Notes under the pieces: model-generated
The model's database searches: none
The model's input: the letters and a program-made list of their open reading frames with translations, nothing else
Told to the model about the DNA's origin: nothing
Translations under genes and position numbers: made by a program
Shown: positions 17,001 through 25,804 of the stretch, one piece after another
Position numbering within the stretch: the first letter of the stretch is position 1
How the letters are laid out: each line of letters starts with the position of its first letter
Origin: an uncultured Parvularculaceae bacterium
Lineage (GTDB): Bacteria; Pseudomonadota; Alphaproteobacteria; Caulobacterales; Parvularculaceae
Reading direction: 5' to 3'
Assembly (NCBI GenBank): GCA_913055785.1
Contig: CAJXLJ010000029.1
Coordinates: forward strand, 1 to 34,894
DNA: 34,894 nt

Positions 17001-18949
17001 AGACCCAGGTGTTCACGGCAGCCGGGGTCGGCGACATGTCCGGCGACGTCTTCGGCAACGGCATGCTGCTGTCGAAGAAGACCAAACTGATCGCCGCGTT
17101 CGACCATCGCGACATCTTCATCGACCCAAAACCCGATCCGGCGAAGTCCTGGAAGGAACGGAAGCGCCTTTTCGATCTGCCGCGCAGCTCCTGGCAGGAC
17201 TATGACAAGAAGCTGATCTCGAAAGGCGGCGGCGTCTTCTCGCGCAGTGCGAAAGCAATTCCGCTGACGCCGGAGATCAAGGCGACGCTCAACATCACCG
17301 CAGACAGTCTGACGCCAAGCGATCTCATCAAGGCGATCCTCAAGGCGCCGGTTGAACTGTTCTGGCTCGGCGGCATCGGCACCTACTTCAAGGCGGAAAC
17401 CGAAGAGCACTGGCGGGTCGGCGACCGGGCGAATGACGCGATCCGCATCAACGCCAAGGAAGCCGGCGCGCAAGTGATCGGCGAAGGCGCCAATCTCGGC
17501 CTCACCCAGCTCGCGCGGATCGAATTCGCGCTCAAGGGCGGACGGGTCAACACCGACGCGATCGACAACTCCGCCGGCGTCGACTCCTCCGACCACGAGG
17601 TCAACATCAAGATCCTGCTCTCTTCGGCGATCGAGCAGGCGGAACTCAAAACCGAAGACCGCAACGATCTTCTCGCCTCGATGACTGACGACGTCGCCGA
17701 GCATGTGCTGCAGCACAATTACGACCAGACCCGCGCGATCTCGCATATGGAAATGACCGCTGCGGACGATCTCGACATTCACGCGCGTTTCATGGCGACG
17801 CTGGAACGCAAGGGCCGTCTCGACCGGACGATCGAGCACCTTCCCAACGCCGAAGAGATCAACGACCGCCGCCAGCAGGGCGCCGGGCTCACCCGGCCGG
17901 AACTCTCGGTGCTTCTCGCCTACGCCAAGCTGTGGCTGTTCGACGAGCTGGTCGCGTCGCACGCGCCGGACGATCCGGTGTTCGAATCCGAACTCTACGC
18001 CTATTTCCCGGAAGCGCTGCACAGCTTCACCAAGCCGATCGTCTCGCACCAGCTGCGCCGCGAGATCATCGCGACGCGAATGTCGAACGAGATCGTCGAC
18101 ACCTGCGGCGTCGCTTTCGCCCAGCGCGTCGTTGAAACCACCGGCGTCGATTTCGCCACCGTCTGCCTCGCCTATGAATCGGCGCGGCGCATCTATTCTC
18201 TCGCCGATTTCGGCAAACGCATCGACGCGCTCGACAACAGCGTTCCCGCGTCGCTGCAGCTTTCGCTTTATCTCGAAGCCGCCGGCCTTCTCCGCGAGCA
18301 GGTGTTCCACCTCCTGAGCGCGCAACGCTCAAAGGACGCGATCCTCGAGCGCGGCGTCAAGGCGATCGCCACGAGATACAAGGCGCCGGTCGCGGAATTC
18401 AAAAAGGCCCTGCCCGATATCCTGACCACCGACGCCGCCGAAGCCCTGCAGGCCCGCTTCGATTACTGGATCGAACAGGGCGCGCCGGAAGACCTCGCGA
18501 AGGAAGCCGCCGCCCTGCCGTCGCTCGAATACGCCCTCGATATTGTCGACCTCGCCGGCGAAACCGGCTGGTCGAACCCCGGCGTCGGCAGCGTCTATTT
18601 CACGGTTGGGCGGCATTTCCACTTCGACGCGCTTCGCGAAAAGGCGCGGCGCGAACCGCCCGTCGATCATTTCGACAAGATCGCCATAAGGCAGATCACC
18701 GAAGACATCTCGGCGCGCCAGCGCATGCTGACCAAGACCGTCATCGCCTTCGCCCATGGCGAGCCGAAGGGCAAAAACGCCGACTGGGCGCACAAGCTCA
18801 TGGCGCAATGGGAAGAAAGCTATTCCGACACCGTCGCGCGCTGCCATCGCGTGATCGCGGAGCTCGATCTCGCCGGCCCTGTCAGCGTCGGCAAGTTCTC
18901 GCTGTTCACCCGCAAGATCGACGAATTGATCTCAAGAACCGCGGAATAG
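14057..18949 (+). CDS. NAD-specific glutamate dehydrogenase, 180-kDa class
   Basis: This 1630-residue enzyme catalyses oxidative deamination of glutamate to 2-oxoglutarate and ammonium with NAD. The size is right for the large (L-GDH180) class. The long N-terminal half holds the ACT-like regulatory modules. The catalytic part shows GPVARGGLRWSDR at 816-828, VPTGAKGGFYPK with the likely catalytic Lys856, and a GVGDMSGDVFGNGM segment near 990. It ends with WLGGIGTYFKAETEE, VIGEGANLGLTQLARIE and the DSSDHEVNIKILL segment. GAGGAAG precedes the ATG. In Caulobacter the orthologue GdhZ also stimulates FtsZ disassembly, tying glutamate supply to division. The 130 bases upstream contain a CTCTTAA/TTAAGAG dyad (13978-13984 and 14013-14019). 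It is convergent with purH, 25 bases apart. Confidence 0.97.
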   Translation: MPEGFVTDIDDEILHQVVEHAKKQKEADFLDNGEPTRAFANYLAQLVRYATGEDSIWADPGLLLARAACAWSNAAEREPGGHKVSLRIEEGGFWKGKRLVLDIVTDDKPFLVDSISAALSEAGKPVSFFSNAVVDIARNDKGARVTDSAGQPFRESIIHAEMDPPVVETEIYALKDQLDTVLYDVASAVADWEPMRARLAACIAQLERTRIPGVKSEEQKEAIDFLKWLWDNRFAFLGVRRYNCSTKGGETQFTHDAAQDLGILKDSTRKILKATFMASGELSPAVDAFLKSSEPVLVAKANARSLVHRRVHMDYIGVKSYSVDGAVIGEERFVGLFTADAYNRPATEIPLIRAKVNAVLDATAFNPGGHNEKALINILETYPRDELFQIDVDALRETSLGILRLYKRPRAKLFMRRDRFDRFLSALVFIPRDRFNSDVREAIGALIAETFNGRVTTFSPFFGDAALVRVHYIIGIDPGAPEGPGIAALTEAIREITRNWSDDLLAAMRDAHGGATPAALFEKYERAFTAGYKERTGMSETLKDIEALEAAEKQTLILRAYRLDGDNDKTVRIKIYRRGGPMPLSGLIPTIENLGLSVIQEAGYRVAPYGQDKSIWIHDFHTEQQKGLSIDLDDVTQAFEDALLAVLEKRTEDDRFNALVLTAGVDWREAWMLRAAAKHHVQSGFSYSLSYMEEALSNNPAIARDLAAAFHARFNPAGARKADKREKDVAEADARVLEGLNNVESLAEDRIFRRFLNLFSAITRTNYYQRADDGGFKPYISMKIDSAKLDELPEPRPYREIFVSGPRVDGVHLRFGPVARGGLRWSDRREDFRTEVLGLVKAQRVKNAVIVPTGAKGGFYPKQLPQTGDRGAVYEEGREAYKLFIRGLLDLTDNLIKGKIKQPADMVIWDDPDPYLVVAADKGTAAFSDTANAISAEYGFWLGDAFASGGSAGYDHKVMGITARGAWEAVKRHFREMGKDIQTQVFTAAGVGDMSGDVFGNGMLLSKKTKLIAAFDHRDIFIDPKPDPAKSWKERKRLFDLPRSSWQDYDKKLISKGGGVFSRSAKAIPLTPEIKATLNITADSLTPSDLIKAILKAPVELFWLGGIGTYFKAETEEHWRVGDRANDAIRINAKEAGAQVIGEGANLGLTQLARIEFALKGGRVNTDAIDNSAGVDSSDHEVNIKILLSSAIEQAELKTEDRNDLLASMTDDVAEHVLQHNYDQTRAISHMEMTAADDLDIHARFMATLERKGRLDRTIEHLPNAEEINDRRQQGAGLTRPELSVLLAYAKLWLFDELVASHAPDDPVFESELYAYFPEALHSFTKPIVSHQLRREIIATRMSNEIVDTCGVAFAQRVVETTGVDFATVCLAYESARRIYSLADFGKRIDALDNSVPASLQLSLYLEAAGLLREQVFHLLSAQRSKDAILERGVKAIATRYKAPVAEFKKALPDILTTDAAEALQARFDYWIEQGAPEDLAKEAAALPSLEYALDIVDLAGETGWSNPGVGSVYFTVGRHFHFDALREKARREPPVDHFDKIAIRQITEDISARQRMLTKTVIAFAHGEPKGKNADWAHKLMAQWEESYSDTVARCHRVIAELDLAGPVSVGKFSLFTRKIDELISRTAE

Positions 18950-18974
18950 CGTTTCTCAACGCCGGCACAACTGC

Positions 18975-20558
18975 CTAATGCCGGAAGTGACGGACGCCGG
19001 TGAAGACCATGGCGAGGCCGGCCTCGTCGGCGGCGGCGATAACTTCATCGTCGCGCAACGAGCCGCCAGGCTGGATCACCGCCTTCGCGCCGGCTTCCGC
19101 CGCGGCGAGAAGACCGTCCGCAAACGGAAAGAACGCGTCGGAAGCGACCACCGAGTCTTTTGTGAGCGTAGCCGGGGCACCGCAGGCTTCCGCGGCGTCA
19201 ATCGCCTTGCGCGCCGCAATGCGGCTTGAATCGAGCCGGCTCATCTGCCCGGCGCCGACGCCCACCGTCGCGCCATCCTTCGCGTAGACGATGGCGTTGG
19301 ACTTGACGTGTTTGGCGACACGGAACGCGAACATCATGTCGTCGAGTTCCTGTTCGGACGGCGTGCGTTTCGTCACGACCTTCAGCATGTCGCGCGTCAG
19401 GCGATGACTGTCGCGGCTCTGCACCAGAAAACCGCCGGCCAGAGGCTTCATGACAAGTCCGCCCGCATCAGCGCCCGGCGTCGCGCCGGCGATGAGGAGC
19501 CGCAGATTTTTCTTTCTGGAAAACACCTCAATCGCCGCTTCGTCCGCCTCGGGCGCGATCACCACTTCGGTGAATATCTCGACGATCTTCCGCGCCACCG
19601 GCTCGGTGAGTTTGCTGTTGAGCGCGACAATGCCGCCGAACGCCGAAACCGGATCGCAACGATGGGCGTTCTCGTAAGCGGTCAACAGATCGTCCGCTGT
19701 CGCAACGCCGCACGGGTTCGCATGCTTGATGATCGCGACGGCGGGTGTTTCCGGATCGAATTCGGAGATCAGTTCATAAGCCGCGTCGGTGTCGTTGAGA
19801 TTGTTGTAGGAAAGCGCTTTGCCCTGCACCTGCCGGGCGGAAATCGCGCCGGGACGCCTGTCGCCGGTTTTATAAAACGCCGCTTTCTGGTGCGGGTTCT
19901 CGCCATACCGCAATTCGCTGACGAGACGGCCCGCCGCCGAGAAATGACGCGGGAAGCCCTCGCCTGTTCTTTCCCGGAACCATTCGGCGATAGCGCTGTC
20001 ATAGGCGGCGGTCATCGCGAACGCTTTCGATGCGAAGCGTTTTTTCAGCGCAACATCGAGCCCGCCGGCGGCATCAATCGCCTCGGCCACCGCGTCGTAG
20101 TCCGCCGGGTCGGTGACGACGCCGACAAAGGCGTGGTTCTTGGCCGCCGCGCGGATCATCGCCGGTCCGCCGATATCGATGTTCTCAACGCAATCCTCAT
20201 AACCCGCGCCGCGCGCCACCGTTTCCTCGAACGGATAGAGATTGACGACAAGCAAATCGATCTCCGGGATGTCGTGCGCTTCCATCGCCTGGCGATGGGC
20301 GGCGTCGGACCGCACGGCGAGCAGCCCGCCATGAACGCGCGGGTGCAGCGTCTTGATGCGCCCGTCCATCATTTCCGGAAACGCCGTGATTTCGGAAACA
20401 TCGAGAACGTCGAGACCGCCGTCGCGCAACGCCTTCGCCGTGCCGCCCGTCGAGACAAGTTCGACGCCGCAGGCCGCAAGCCGCCGCGCCAGCGCTTCAA
20501 CGCCGGTCTTGTCCGAAACCGATATCAACGCCCGTTTGACCGGATGGATGTCCGTCAT
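18975..20558 (-). CDS. purH: Bifunctional AICAR formyltransferase / IMP cyclohydrolase
   Basis: This enzyme carries out the last two steps of purine synthesis, formylation of AICAR and ring closure to IMP. I choose the ATG at 20558 (ACGGAGAC upstream), giving 527 residues; a TTG nine codons earlier is less likely. The N-terminal MGS-like cyclohydrolase domain includes [20 protein letters not shown] and [16 protein letters not shown]. The C-terminal transformylase domain includes [14 protein letters not shown], the catalytic KHANPCGVA region, [10 protein letters not shown] and [11 protein letters not shown]. All expected blocks are present and the length is normal. In alphaproteobacteria purH often follows a heparinase-like gene, as in this neighbourhood. 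Confidence 0.97.
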   Translation of the reverse strand: MTDIHPVKRALISVSDKTGVEALARRLAACGVELVSTGGTAKALRDGGLDVLDVSEITAFPEMMDGRIKTLHPRVHGGLLAVRSDAAHRQAMEAHDIPEIDLLVVNLYPFEETVARGAGYEDCVENIDIGGPAMIRAAAKNHAFVGVVTDPADYDAVAEAIDAAGGLDVALKKRFASKAFAMTAAYDSAIAEWFRERTGEGFPRHFSAAGRLVSELRYGENPHQKAAFYKTGDRRPGAISARQVQGKALSYNNLNDTDAAYELISEFDPETPAVAIIKHANPCGVATADDLLTAYENAHRCDPVSAFGGIVALNSKLTEPVARKIVEIFTEVVIAPEADEAAIEVFSRKKNLRLLIAGATPGADAGGLVMKPLAGGFLVQSRDSHRLTRDMLKVVTKRTPSEQELDDMMFAFRVAKHVKSNAIVYAKDGATVGVGAGQMSRLDSSRIAARKAIDAAEACGAPATLTKDSVVASDAFFPFADGLLAAAEAGAKAVIQPGGSLRDDEVIAAADEAGLAMVFTGVRHFRH

Positions 20559-20608
20559 GTTGTCTCCGTCTTGTTTTTTGCTCAACTAGGATGGTCTTGT
20601 TCCGGAAT

Positions 20609-20702
20609 GCTTCGTCCTTCGCGACGCAAAAATTCCTTTATCCTGAGGGGCGCGAAGCGCCGTCTCGAAGGACGGAGGAATTATTGCTCCTCAGGATGAA
20701 GC
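20609..20702. repeat. Intergenic palindromic repeat, family B, copy 1
   Basis: A 94-bp element with GCTTC/GAAGC ends, containing CTTCGTCCTTC, CCTGAGG, a GGCGCGAAGCGCC hairpin, CTCGAAGGACGG and CCTCAGGATGAAG. It sits between purH and the CapD-like gene. The copy at 28414-28507 has the same length and order. Confidence 0.85.
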
Positions 20703-20732
20703 ATAGTCTGAGGGTTCGCCGGGTGAACACGA

Positions 20733-21938
<1,206 letters not shown>

Positions 21939-21998
21939 CCGCGCCCCACAATTCCCGATATGACAGCATTAGCCGACAAGACGCGCCAGGCAAAGCGT

Positions 21999-23633
21999 TC
22001 AGATCGCATCGAGCCGCTGCAGCGCCCATCGGGCGGCGAAATTCCGCCGCTCGTCAAGGCCCTGATAAGCGGCGGCCCGCATGACGATCTGCTCGGTCGA
22101 TACCGGCGCGCCGCCCTCCCCGCAATAGACGCTTTTTTCGAGCTGTAGTTCCGGGCAGTTCGACTTGAAGCGCCAGCCCTCCTTGTTGGGCAGAAGCAGG
22201 ATCACCGATTTTTTGTCCCTGGCGAGCGAGGCGCGCACCGCCGGGTGCAGATGAAAACGCCAGACCGCCGCGCGAATGACTTCCGGCTCGAGCTCTGTCA
22301 GCAATTCCTCACCGCGCAGATCGCCGCCGCCCGCCGCCAGAAACAGCCGGCGCACATAGGAAGCGCCGCCGTCTTCCGGCGCAATGAACTGCCGCTCGAA
22401 TTCGATCAGCTGGCCTTTGGCCTCCTCGGCCCGGCGATGGGCGATCGGGCCGAAGGCAGGCGCCGCGGCGATTTCCTCGTCAAATGACAGCGCGGAATGG
22501 GCGGCGCGGGCCTGAAGCGCCTTGCGCCAGCCGCTTGCGCGATGACCGCCGTTCCCGCAATTGACGATGATGCGGCTGCGGCCGGAAGAAAAATGCAGCG
22601 ACCCGCTGCCCTTGAACCCGTGTCCGCCGCTGTCGTCGCCGGTGTCGGCGATGATCAGCGCGCGCGCCGCGGTCAGTTTGTGATAGCCGGAATGACGGGC
22701 GAACCCGATTGGCGCGGAGTCTGCGCTCAGCGAATTGTAAACGGCGAGCACCGCCCGGCCGTCATCTTCATAGCCGCCGTTGAACACGGCGAGCTTTCCG
22801 TCGGCGCAGCGGAAGAACGCCGCCATGGCGCTCGCCCGCATCAGCGTGTGGCGCAAAAAACCCGGCGGTTGGAATCCGCGCGCTTCAATCGTCTTCAGCA
22901 CCGTCTGTAACCGAACGGCGAGTTTCAATTGCCGCGACGGATTGCGGCTCACATGACCGCCGTCGGCGCGCAATTGCAAACGCAGCTCCCGGCGCGCCAT
23001 CTCCAGCCCGCGCTCGGCGGGCCCTTCGCAGCCCGGCAGGCTGTAACCGGCGACGCACAGCCCGAGCGCCGCCATCAGACGGTCGAAGCCGGTCTCTGCG
23101 CGATGCGCGCTGTGGGCGAGATGCCGCGTCTGGCGCGCCATGGTGGTGAGCACGCGACTGCGCCACAGCGCATCGGCGCGCGAGAGGATCAGCGGATAAT
23201 GGGCGCAAAGCTGAACCAGCCGTTCGGAAACGAAGAAATGGTTCCAGGCGCGCGCTTCCCATTTTTCATAGCGATCGAGCCACGCCCGCATCAGCGTCCG
23301 CGCGACCGGTTTCGCATCATCACCGAGGGCTTCGAGATGGCGAAGCCAGCCGAACTCATGCAGGAAAGCCTCGAGCGCGCCGCCTTCAACCGTCCGGTCC
23401 CAAACGCTTTCAAGTTCGCCTTCGCAGTCGATGGTTTCATCGCCGAGGCGCAGGCGTCCGCGGGAGATCGCAAGCGCCAGCGACTTGTCCGGCGTGAACG
23501 GATCGTCGGGTTGATACAATAAACGATCCGGGGCCGGACCTTTAAGACGCGCCTGATAGAACGGGCTTTCGCCCCAGGCTTTCTGAACACGGGAGAGCAT
23601 GTCCTTCGGACCGCGCCGGGCGGCATTGGCCAT
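21999..23633 (-). CDS. Heparinase II/III-like protein
   Basis: A 544-residue protein with the alpha-toroid N-terminal half (WNHFFVSERLVQLCAHYPLIL region; the GGHVSRNPSRQLKL stretch) and a beta-sandwich C-terminal half (FARHSGYHKLTAARALIIADTG, GSGSLHFSSGRSRIIVNCG). These mark the heparinase II/III family of polysaccharide lyases. No signal peptide is seen, which is odd for a lyase acting on an external polymer; the standard alphaproteobacterial rpe-purH neighbour likewise has no known substrate. The start codon lies three bases after the rpe stop, and its ribosome site (AAGGAT) is inside rpe, so the two are translationally coupled. Confidence 0.88.
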   Translation of the reverse strand: MANAARRGPKDMLSRVQKAWGESPFYQARLKGPAPDRLLYQPDDPFTPDKSLALAISRGRLRLGDETIDCEGELESVWDRTVEGGALEAFLHEFGWLRHLEALGDDAKPVARTLMRAWLDRYEKWEARAWNHFFVSERLVQLCAHYPLILSRADALWRSRVLTTMARQTRHLAHSAHRAETGFDRLMAALGLCVAGYSLPGCEGPAERGLEMARRELRLQLRADGGHVSRNPSRQLKLAVRLQTVLKTIEARGFQPPGFLRHTLMRASAMAAFFRCADGKLAVFNGGYEDDGRAVLAVYNSLSADSAPIGFARHSGYHKLTAARALIIADTGDDSGGHGFKGSGSLHFSSGRSRIIVNCGNGGHRASGWRKALQARAAHSALSFDEEIAAAPAFGPIAHRRAEEAKGQLIEFERQFIAPEDGGASYVRRLFLAAGGGDLRGEELLTELEPEVIRAAVWRFHLHPAVRASLARDKKSVILLLPNKEGWRFKSNCPELQLEKSVYCGEGGAPVSTEQIVMRAAAYQGLDERRNFAARWALQRLDAI

Positions 23634-23636
23634 GGC

Positions 23637-24299
23637 TTATCCTTCCGCTCTCAACGCACGAATATTGTCCGCATAGGATTGAGCGCCGCCGCGGAAAACC
23701 GCCGATCCTGCAACCAGCACGGTCGCGCCGGCGGCGATGACTTTCGGCGCCGTCGACGGGTCGATCCCGCCGTCGACTTCCAGCATGATATCCTTGCCGG
23801 TGCGATCGATCATCTTGCGAAGCGTTTCGATCTTTTTGAGTTGCGAGGAAATGAATTTCTGCCCGCCGAAGCCGGGATTGACCGACATCACCAATACGAG
23901 ATCGAGATCTTCGAGCACTTCTTCCACCGCGGCGACAGGAGTTCCCGGATTGAGCGCCGCACCGGCCTTGACGCCCGCCGCCTTGATCCGCTGAAGCGTG
24001 CGGTGAAGGTGCGGCCCCGCTTCCGGGTGAACGGTGAGAATATCGGCGCCCGCCGCGGCGAACTCGTCGATATAAGGATCGACCGGCGATATCATGAGAT
24101 GCACGTCGAAAGGCAGCTTCGTCGCCGCGCGGATCGCTTTCACAACGACCGGCCCGATGGTGATGTTCGGCACGAAATGCCCGTCCATCACATCGACATG
24201 GATGAAGTCCGCGCCGCCCGCCTCGACCGCGCGGATTTCCTCGCCCAGACGGGCGAAATCGGCGGCGAGAATGGAAGGGGCGATGCGTACGGAACTCAT
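23637..24299 (-). CDS. rpe: Ribulose-phosphate 3-epimerase
   Basis: A 220-residue TIM-barrel enzyme interconverting ribulose 5-phosphate and xylulose 5-phosphate in the pentose phosphate pathway. It is started at the ATG at 24299, directly before [11 protein letters not shown]; the longer frame to 24359 would begin beside the T-run of a terminator. Marks are [12 protein letters not shown] with the metal ligands, [25 protein letters not shown] and the C-terminal VAGSAVF phosphate-binding loop. The set is complete and the length normal. It heads the rpe-heparinase-like pair. Confidence 0.97.
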   Translation of the reverse strand: MSSVRIAPSILAADFARLGEEIRAVEAGGADFIHVDVMDGHFVPNITIGPVVVKAIRAATKLPFDVHLMISPVDPYIDEFAAAGADILTVHPEAGPHLHRTLQRIKAAGVKAGAALNPGTPVAAVEEVLEDLDLVLVMSVNPGFGGQKFISSQLKKIETLRKMIDRTGKDIMLEVDGGIDPSTAPKVIAAGATVLVAGSAVFRGGAQSYADNIRALRAEG

Positions 24300-24371
24300 G
24301 CTGTCTGAGGTATCGTGATGCGCCGCCAAAGCGCAATCAATTCCCGCCCGAATTCGCATTCCCGGGGAAAG

Positions 24372-24393
24372 AAAAACCCCGCCAGAGGCGGGG
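24372..24393 (-). terminator. Rho-independent terminator, minus strand
   Basis: Read on the minus strand, the stem CCCCGCC (24393-24387) pairs with GGCGGGG (24383-24377) around a three-base loop, then TTTTT, C and TTT. It lies 73 bases upstream of the rpe start and about 180 bases beyond the previous minus-strand stop codon, separating rpe from the genes upstream. Confidence 0.88.
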
Positions 24394-24572
24394 TTTAAAG
24401 TTGGGGGTTGTGCAAGGGGATCACAGGGGACTTAAAGCGGTTTGCTCCTTTGAGGACTGCCAGTGCTCTGATGGCGAAACAGATAGTGGCCGAATTGGGC
24501 GGAAATAAGACAAAATCCGAGCAAATCGTCTTAATTGACTGATATTACTAGTTAATTTCGATTAACCATATA
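24394..24572 (-). other. Non-coding stretch before the terminator, possible small RNA
   Basis: No coding region is visible between the membrane-protein stop and the terminator at 24372-24393. The part from 24500 to 24580 is clearly AT-rich. A minus-strand transcript of 100-180 bases ending in the terminator could be a small RNA, or just the 3' tail of the membrane-protein message. I found no promoter convincing enough to decide. Confidence 0.25.
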
Positions 24573-25091
24573 TCAGGATTTAACCCTGACCGGCGCGGGC
24601 GCCAAGGCTTTCCGGACCTTCCAGGCGCCGAACGCAGAGAACCCGGTTAACGCCGCGCCGGCGATAAGCCCGCCGACCCATTCGACGTCGTACAGGCCGA
24701 CGCCGGTCAGCGCGAACAGGGAAAGGCCCGCCATCAGAGCTGCGAAACGCAGCGGCGAGGCGAACGGCCGCGCCGCCGCCCTAACCGCCTTGCCGGCGGC
24801 TTTCGCGGTGACGGCCGCGCCCTTCCCGGCGGCGCGCAGAAGCCTGCGGGCGCCGATCAGTTTTACCAGCCCGGCAAGCGCACCGGCGGCGATGGCGATC
24901 AGCGCCCAGCGCGGCGCTTTCGATTGTTGATCCGCGTGGTCGGCGGCGTGAGCAACGGACGGCGCTTCAACGGTCGCCGGATAGGCCGCGGCGTCGAAAT
25001 CAGCCGCGCCCGCCGGCGCAAGCGCAGCGCTGGCGGCCAACAGCGAACTCGCCGCCATCAGCGCAATCTTAGACTTTCGGGCGTTCATCAT
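24573..25091 (-). CDS. Small membrane protein with signal peptide, unknown function
   Basis: A 172-residue product. Residues 1-29 look like a cleaved signal (ALMAASSLLAASAALAPAGA then A-D). A short soluble stretch to about 60, a membrane span at 61-79 (WALIAIAAGALAGLVKLIG), a basic Ala/Lys/Arg-rich amphipathic segment to about 110, and two more spans at about 113-132 and 140-160 follow. It ends in the basic APAPVRVKS. I do not recognise the family. It is 70 bases downstream of the VDSFPD-repeat gene on the same strand, so the two exported products may share a transcript. An ATGATG pair leaves the start uncertain by one codon. Confidence 0.65.
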   Translation of the reverse strand: MMNARKSKIALMAASSLLAASAALAPAGAADFDAAAYPATVEAPSVAHAADHADQQSKAPRWALIAIAAGALAGLVKLIGARRLLRAAGKGAAVTAKAAGKAVRAAARPFASPLRFAALMAGLSLFALTGVGLYDVEWVGGLIAGAALTGFSAFGAWKVRKALAPAPVRVKS

Positions 25092-25161
25092 CGCTCGGTC
25101 CGATTTACTGCTACATCAAAATGGGGAGCGAAACCGCCGGTTTCAATCCGACTGAACCGCC

Positions 25162-25485
25162 CTAAGGCAAGCCCGGAAAGCTCGTCACCATCTGGATTTT
25201 GATGTCCGGGAAGCTATCCACATACTGGATTTTGACGTCGGGAAAGCTGTCCACGAACTTCCACTCGCCGCAGTCGTCGGGAAAGCTGTCGACCGCCTGC
25301 ACTTTCAGATCCGGAAAGCTGTCGACGATCTGGACCTTGATGTCCGGGAAGCTGTCGACCACCTGCACGTCGCCGTAAAGCGGAAAGCCGTTAAAGGTGC
25401 AGGCGCTCTTGTCGATCCCGCCCGCATGAGCGGCGTTAACCATCAGAGGGCTGAGAAAGGCGGAAATAAGCCAGAATGGTTTCAT
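25162..25485 (-). CDS. Secreted VDSFPD-repeat protein, probable 7(1) septoil-knot domain
   Basis: A 107-residue protein. Residues 1-21 (MKPFWLISAFLSPLMVNAAHA) are a signal peptide, so the mature ~86 residues are periplasmic or secreted. Six hexapeptides, five VDSFPD and a final VTSFPG, start at residues 43, 54, 65, 78, 89 and 100, linked by (I/L/V)K(V/I)Q-type strands; spacing is 11 except 13 where DCGEWK is inserted. Cys29 (SACTFNG) and Cys72 (DCGEW) are the only mature cysteines and could pair. The pattern matches what I recall as the septoil-knot (7-crossing knot) domain family, with no known function. No clear ribosome site precedes the ATG; a TAAAAT hexamer lies 9 bases upstream (25495-25500), hinting at a very short leader. 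Confidence 0.8.
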   Translation of the reverse strand: MKPFWLISAFLSPLMVNAAHAGGIDKSACTFNGFPLYGDVQVVDSFPDIKVQIVDSFPDLKVQAVDSFPDDCGEWKFVDSFPDVKIQYVDSFPDIKIQMVTSFPGLP

Positions 25486-25804
25486 AATCTGGTGATTTTA
25501 GGCCACACACAGCGATTTCGCCAGCGCCGGACGGGACAATTCGTTGACTTCCGCGCGGAAGCCCCCTACGTCCGGAGGCGGTAATGCTGCAGTGCAGCGC
25601 GCGCAACCGGCCTCACCGCCCCACCATAAGACGCAGCGCCTTTACGCACCGCCTGAATGTCATTGCCGCATGATGACGCATCGCTTGTTATCCCCAGATT
25701 TTGGGGCGGCGGAAGAGCGGGGCGTTGAGAACCAATAGCCCGCCATGCGCCAGACCGGCCGTTCAGGAACGAACCGCCGGTCCACAAAACCAGACGGAGC
25801 CTCA
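25486..25804. other. Divergent intergenic region of 319 bases
   Basis: It separates the VDSFPD-repeat gene (minus) from the helicase gene (plus) and must hold both promoters. I see a GCTGC-AGT-GCAGC mini-hairpin near 25583 and a CCCC-N7-GGGG element near 25695, but no gene. An in-frame ATG at 25745 could extend the helicase by 20 residues, but it has no ribosome site. Confidence 0.5.

Noticed and set aside
15983-18325. 780-residue minus-strand open frame
   Set aside because: It is antisense to the catalytic half of NAD-GDH, whose motifs are clear; long antisense frames are common in GC-rich genes.
24300-24359. 20-residue N-terminal extension of Rpe
   Set aside because: It would start next to the T-run of a terminator and precede the normal start of the TIM barrel; it is probably 5' untranslated sequence.
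24552-24565. TTAA-N6-TTAA, similar to a CtrA box
   Set aside because: The spacer is six rather than seven bases, and no start codon lies suitably downstream on either strand.
25190-25370. Short regular repeats suggesting a CRISPR array
   Set aside because: The roughly 33-bp periodicity is in-frame coding for the VDSFPD repeats, without distinct spacers.
25745-25804. Upstream in-frame ATG extending the helicase by 20 residues
   Set aside because: No ribosome site; the Arg/Ser-rich extension is not seen in RhlE-type proteins, and the ATG at 25805 has ACGGAG upstream.
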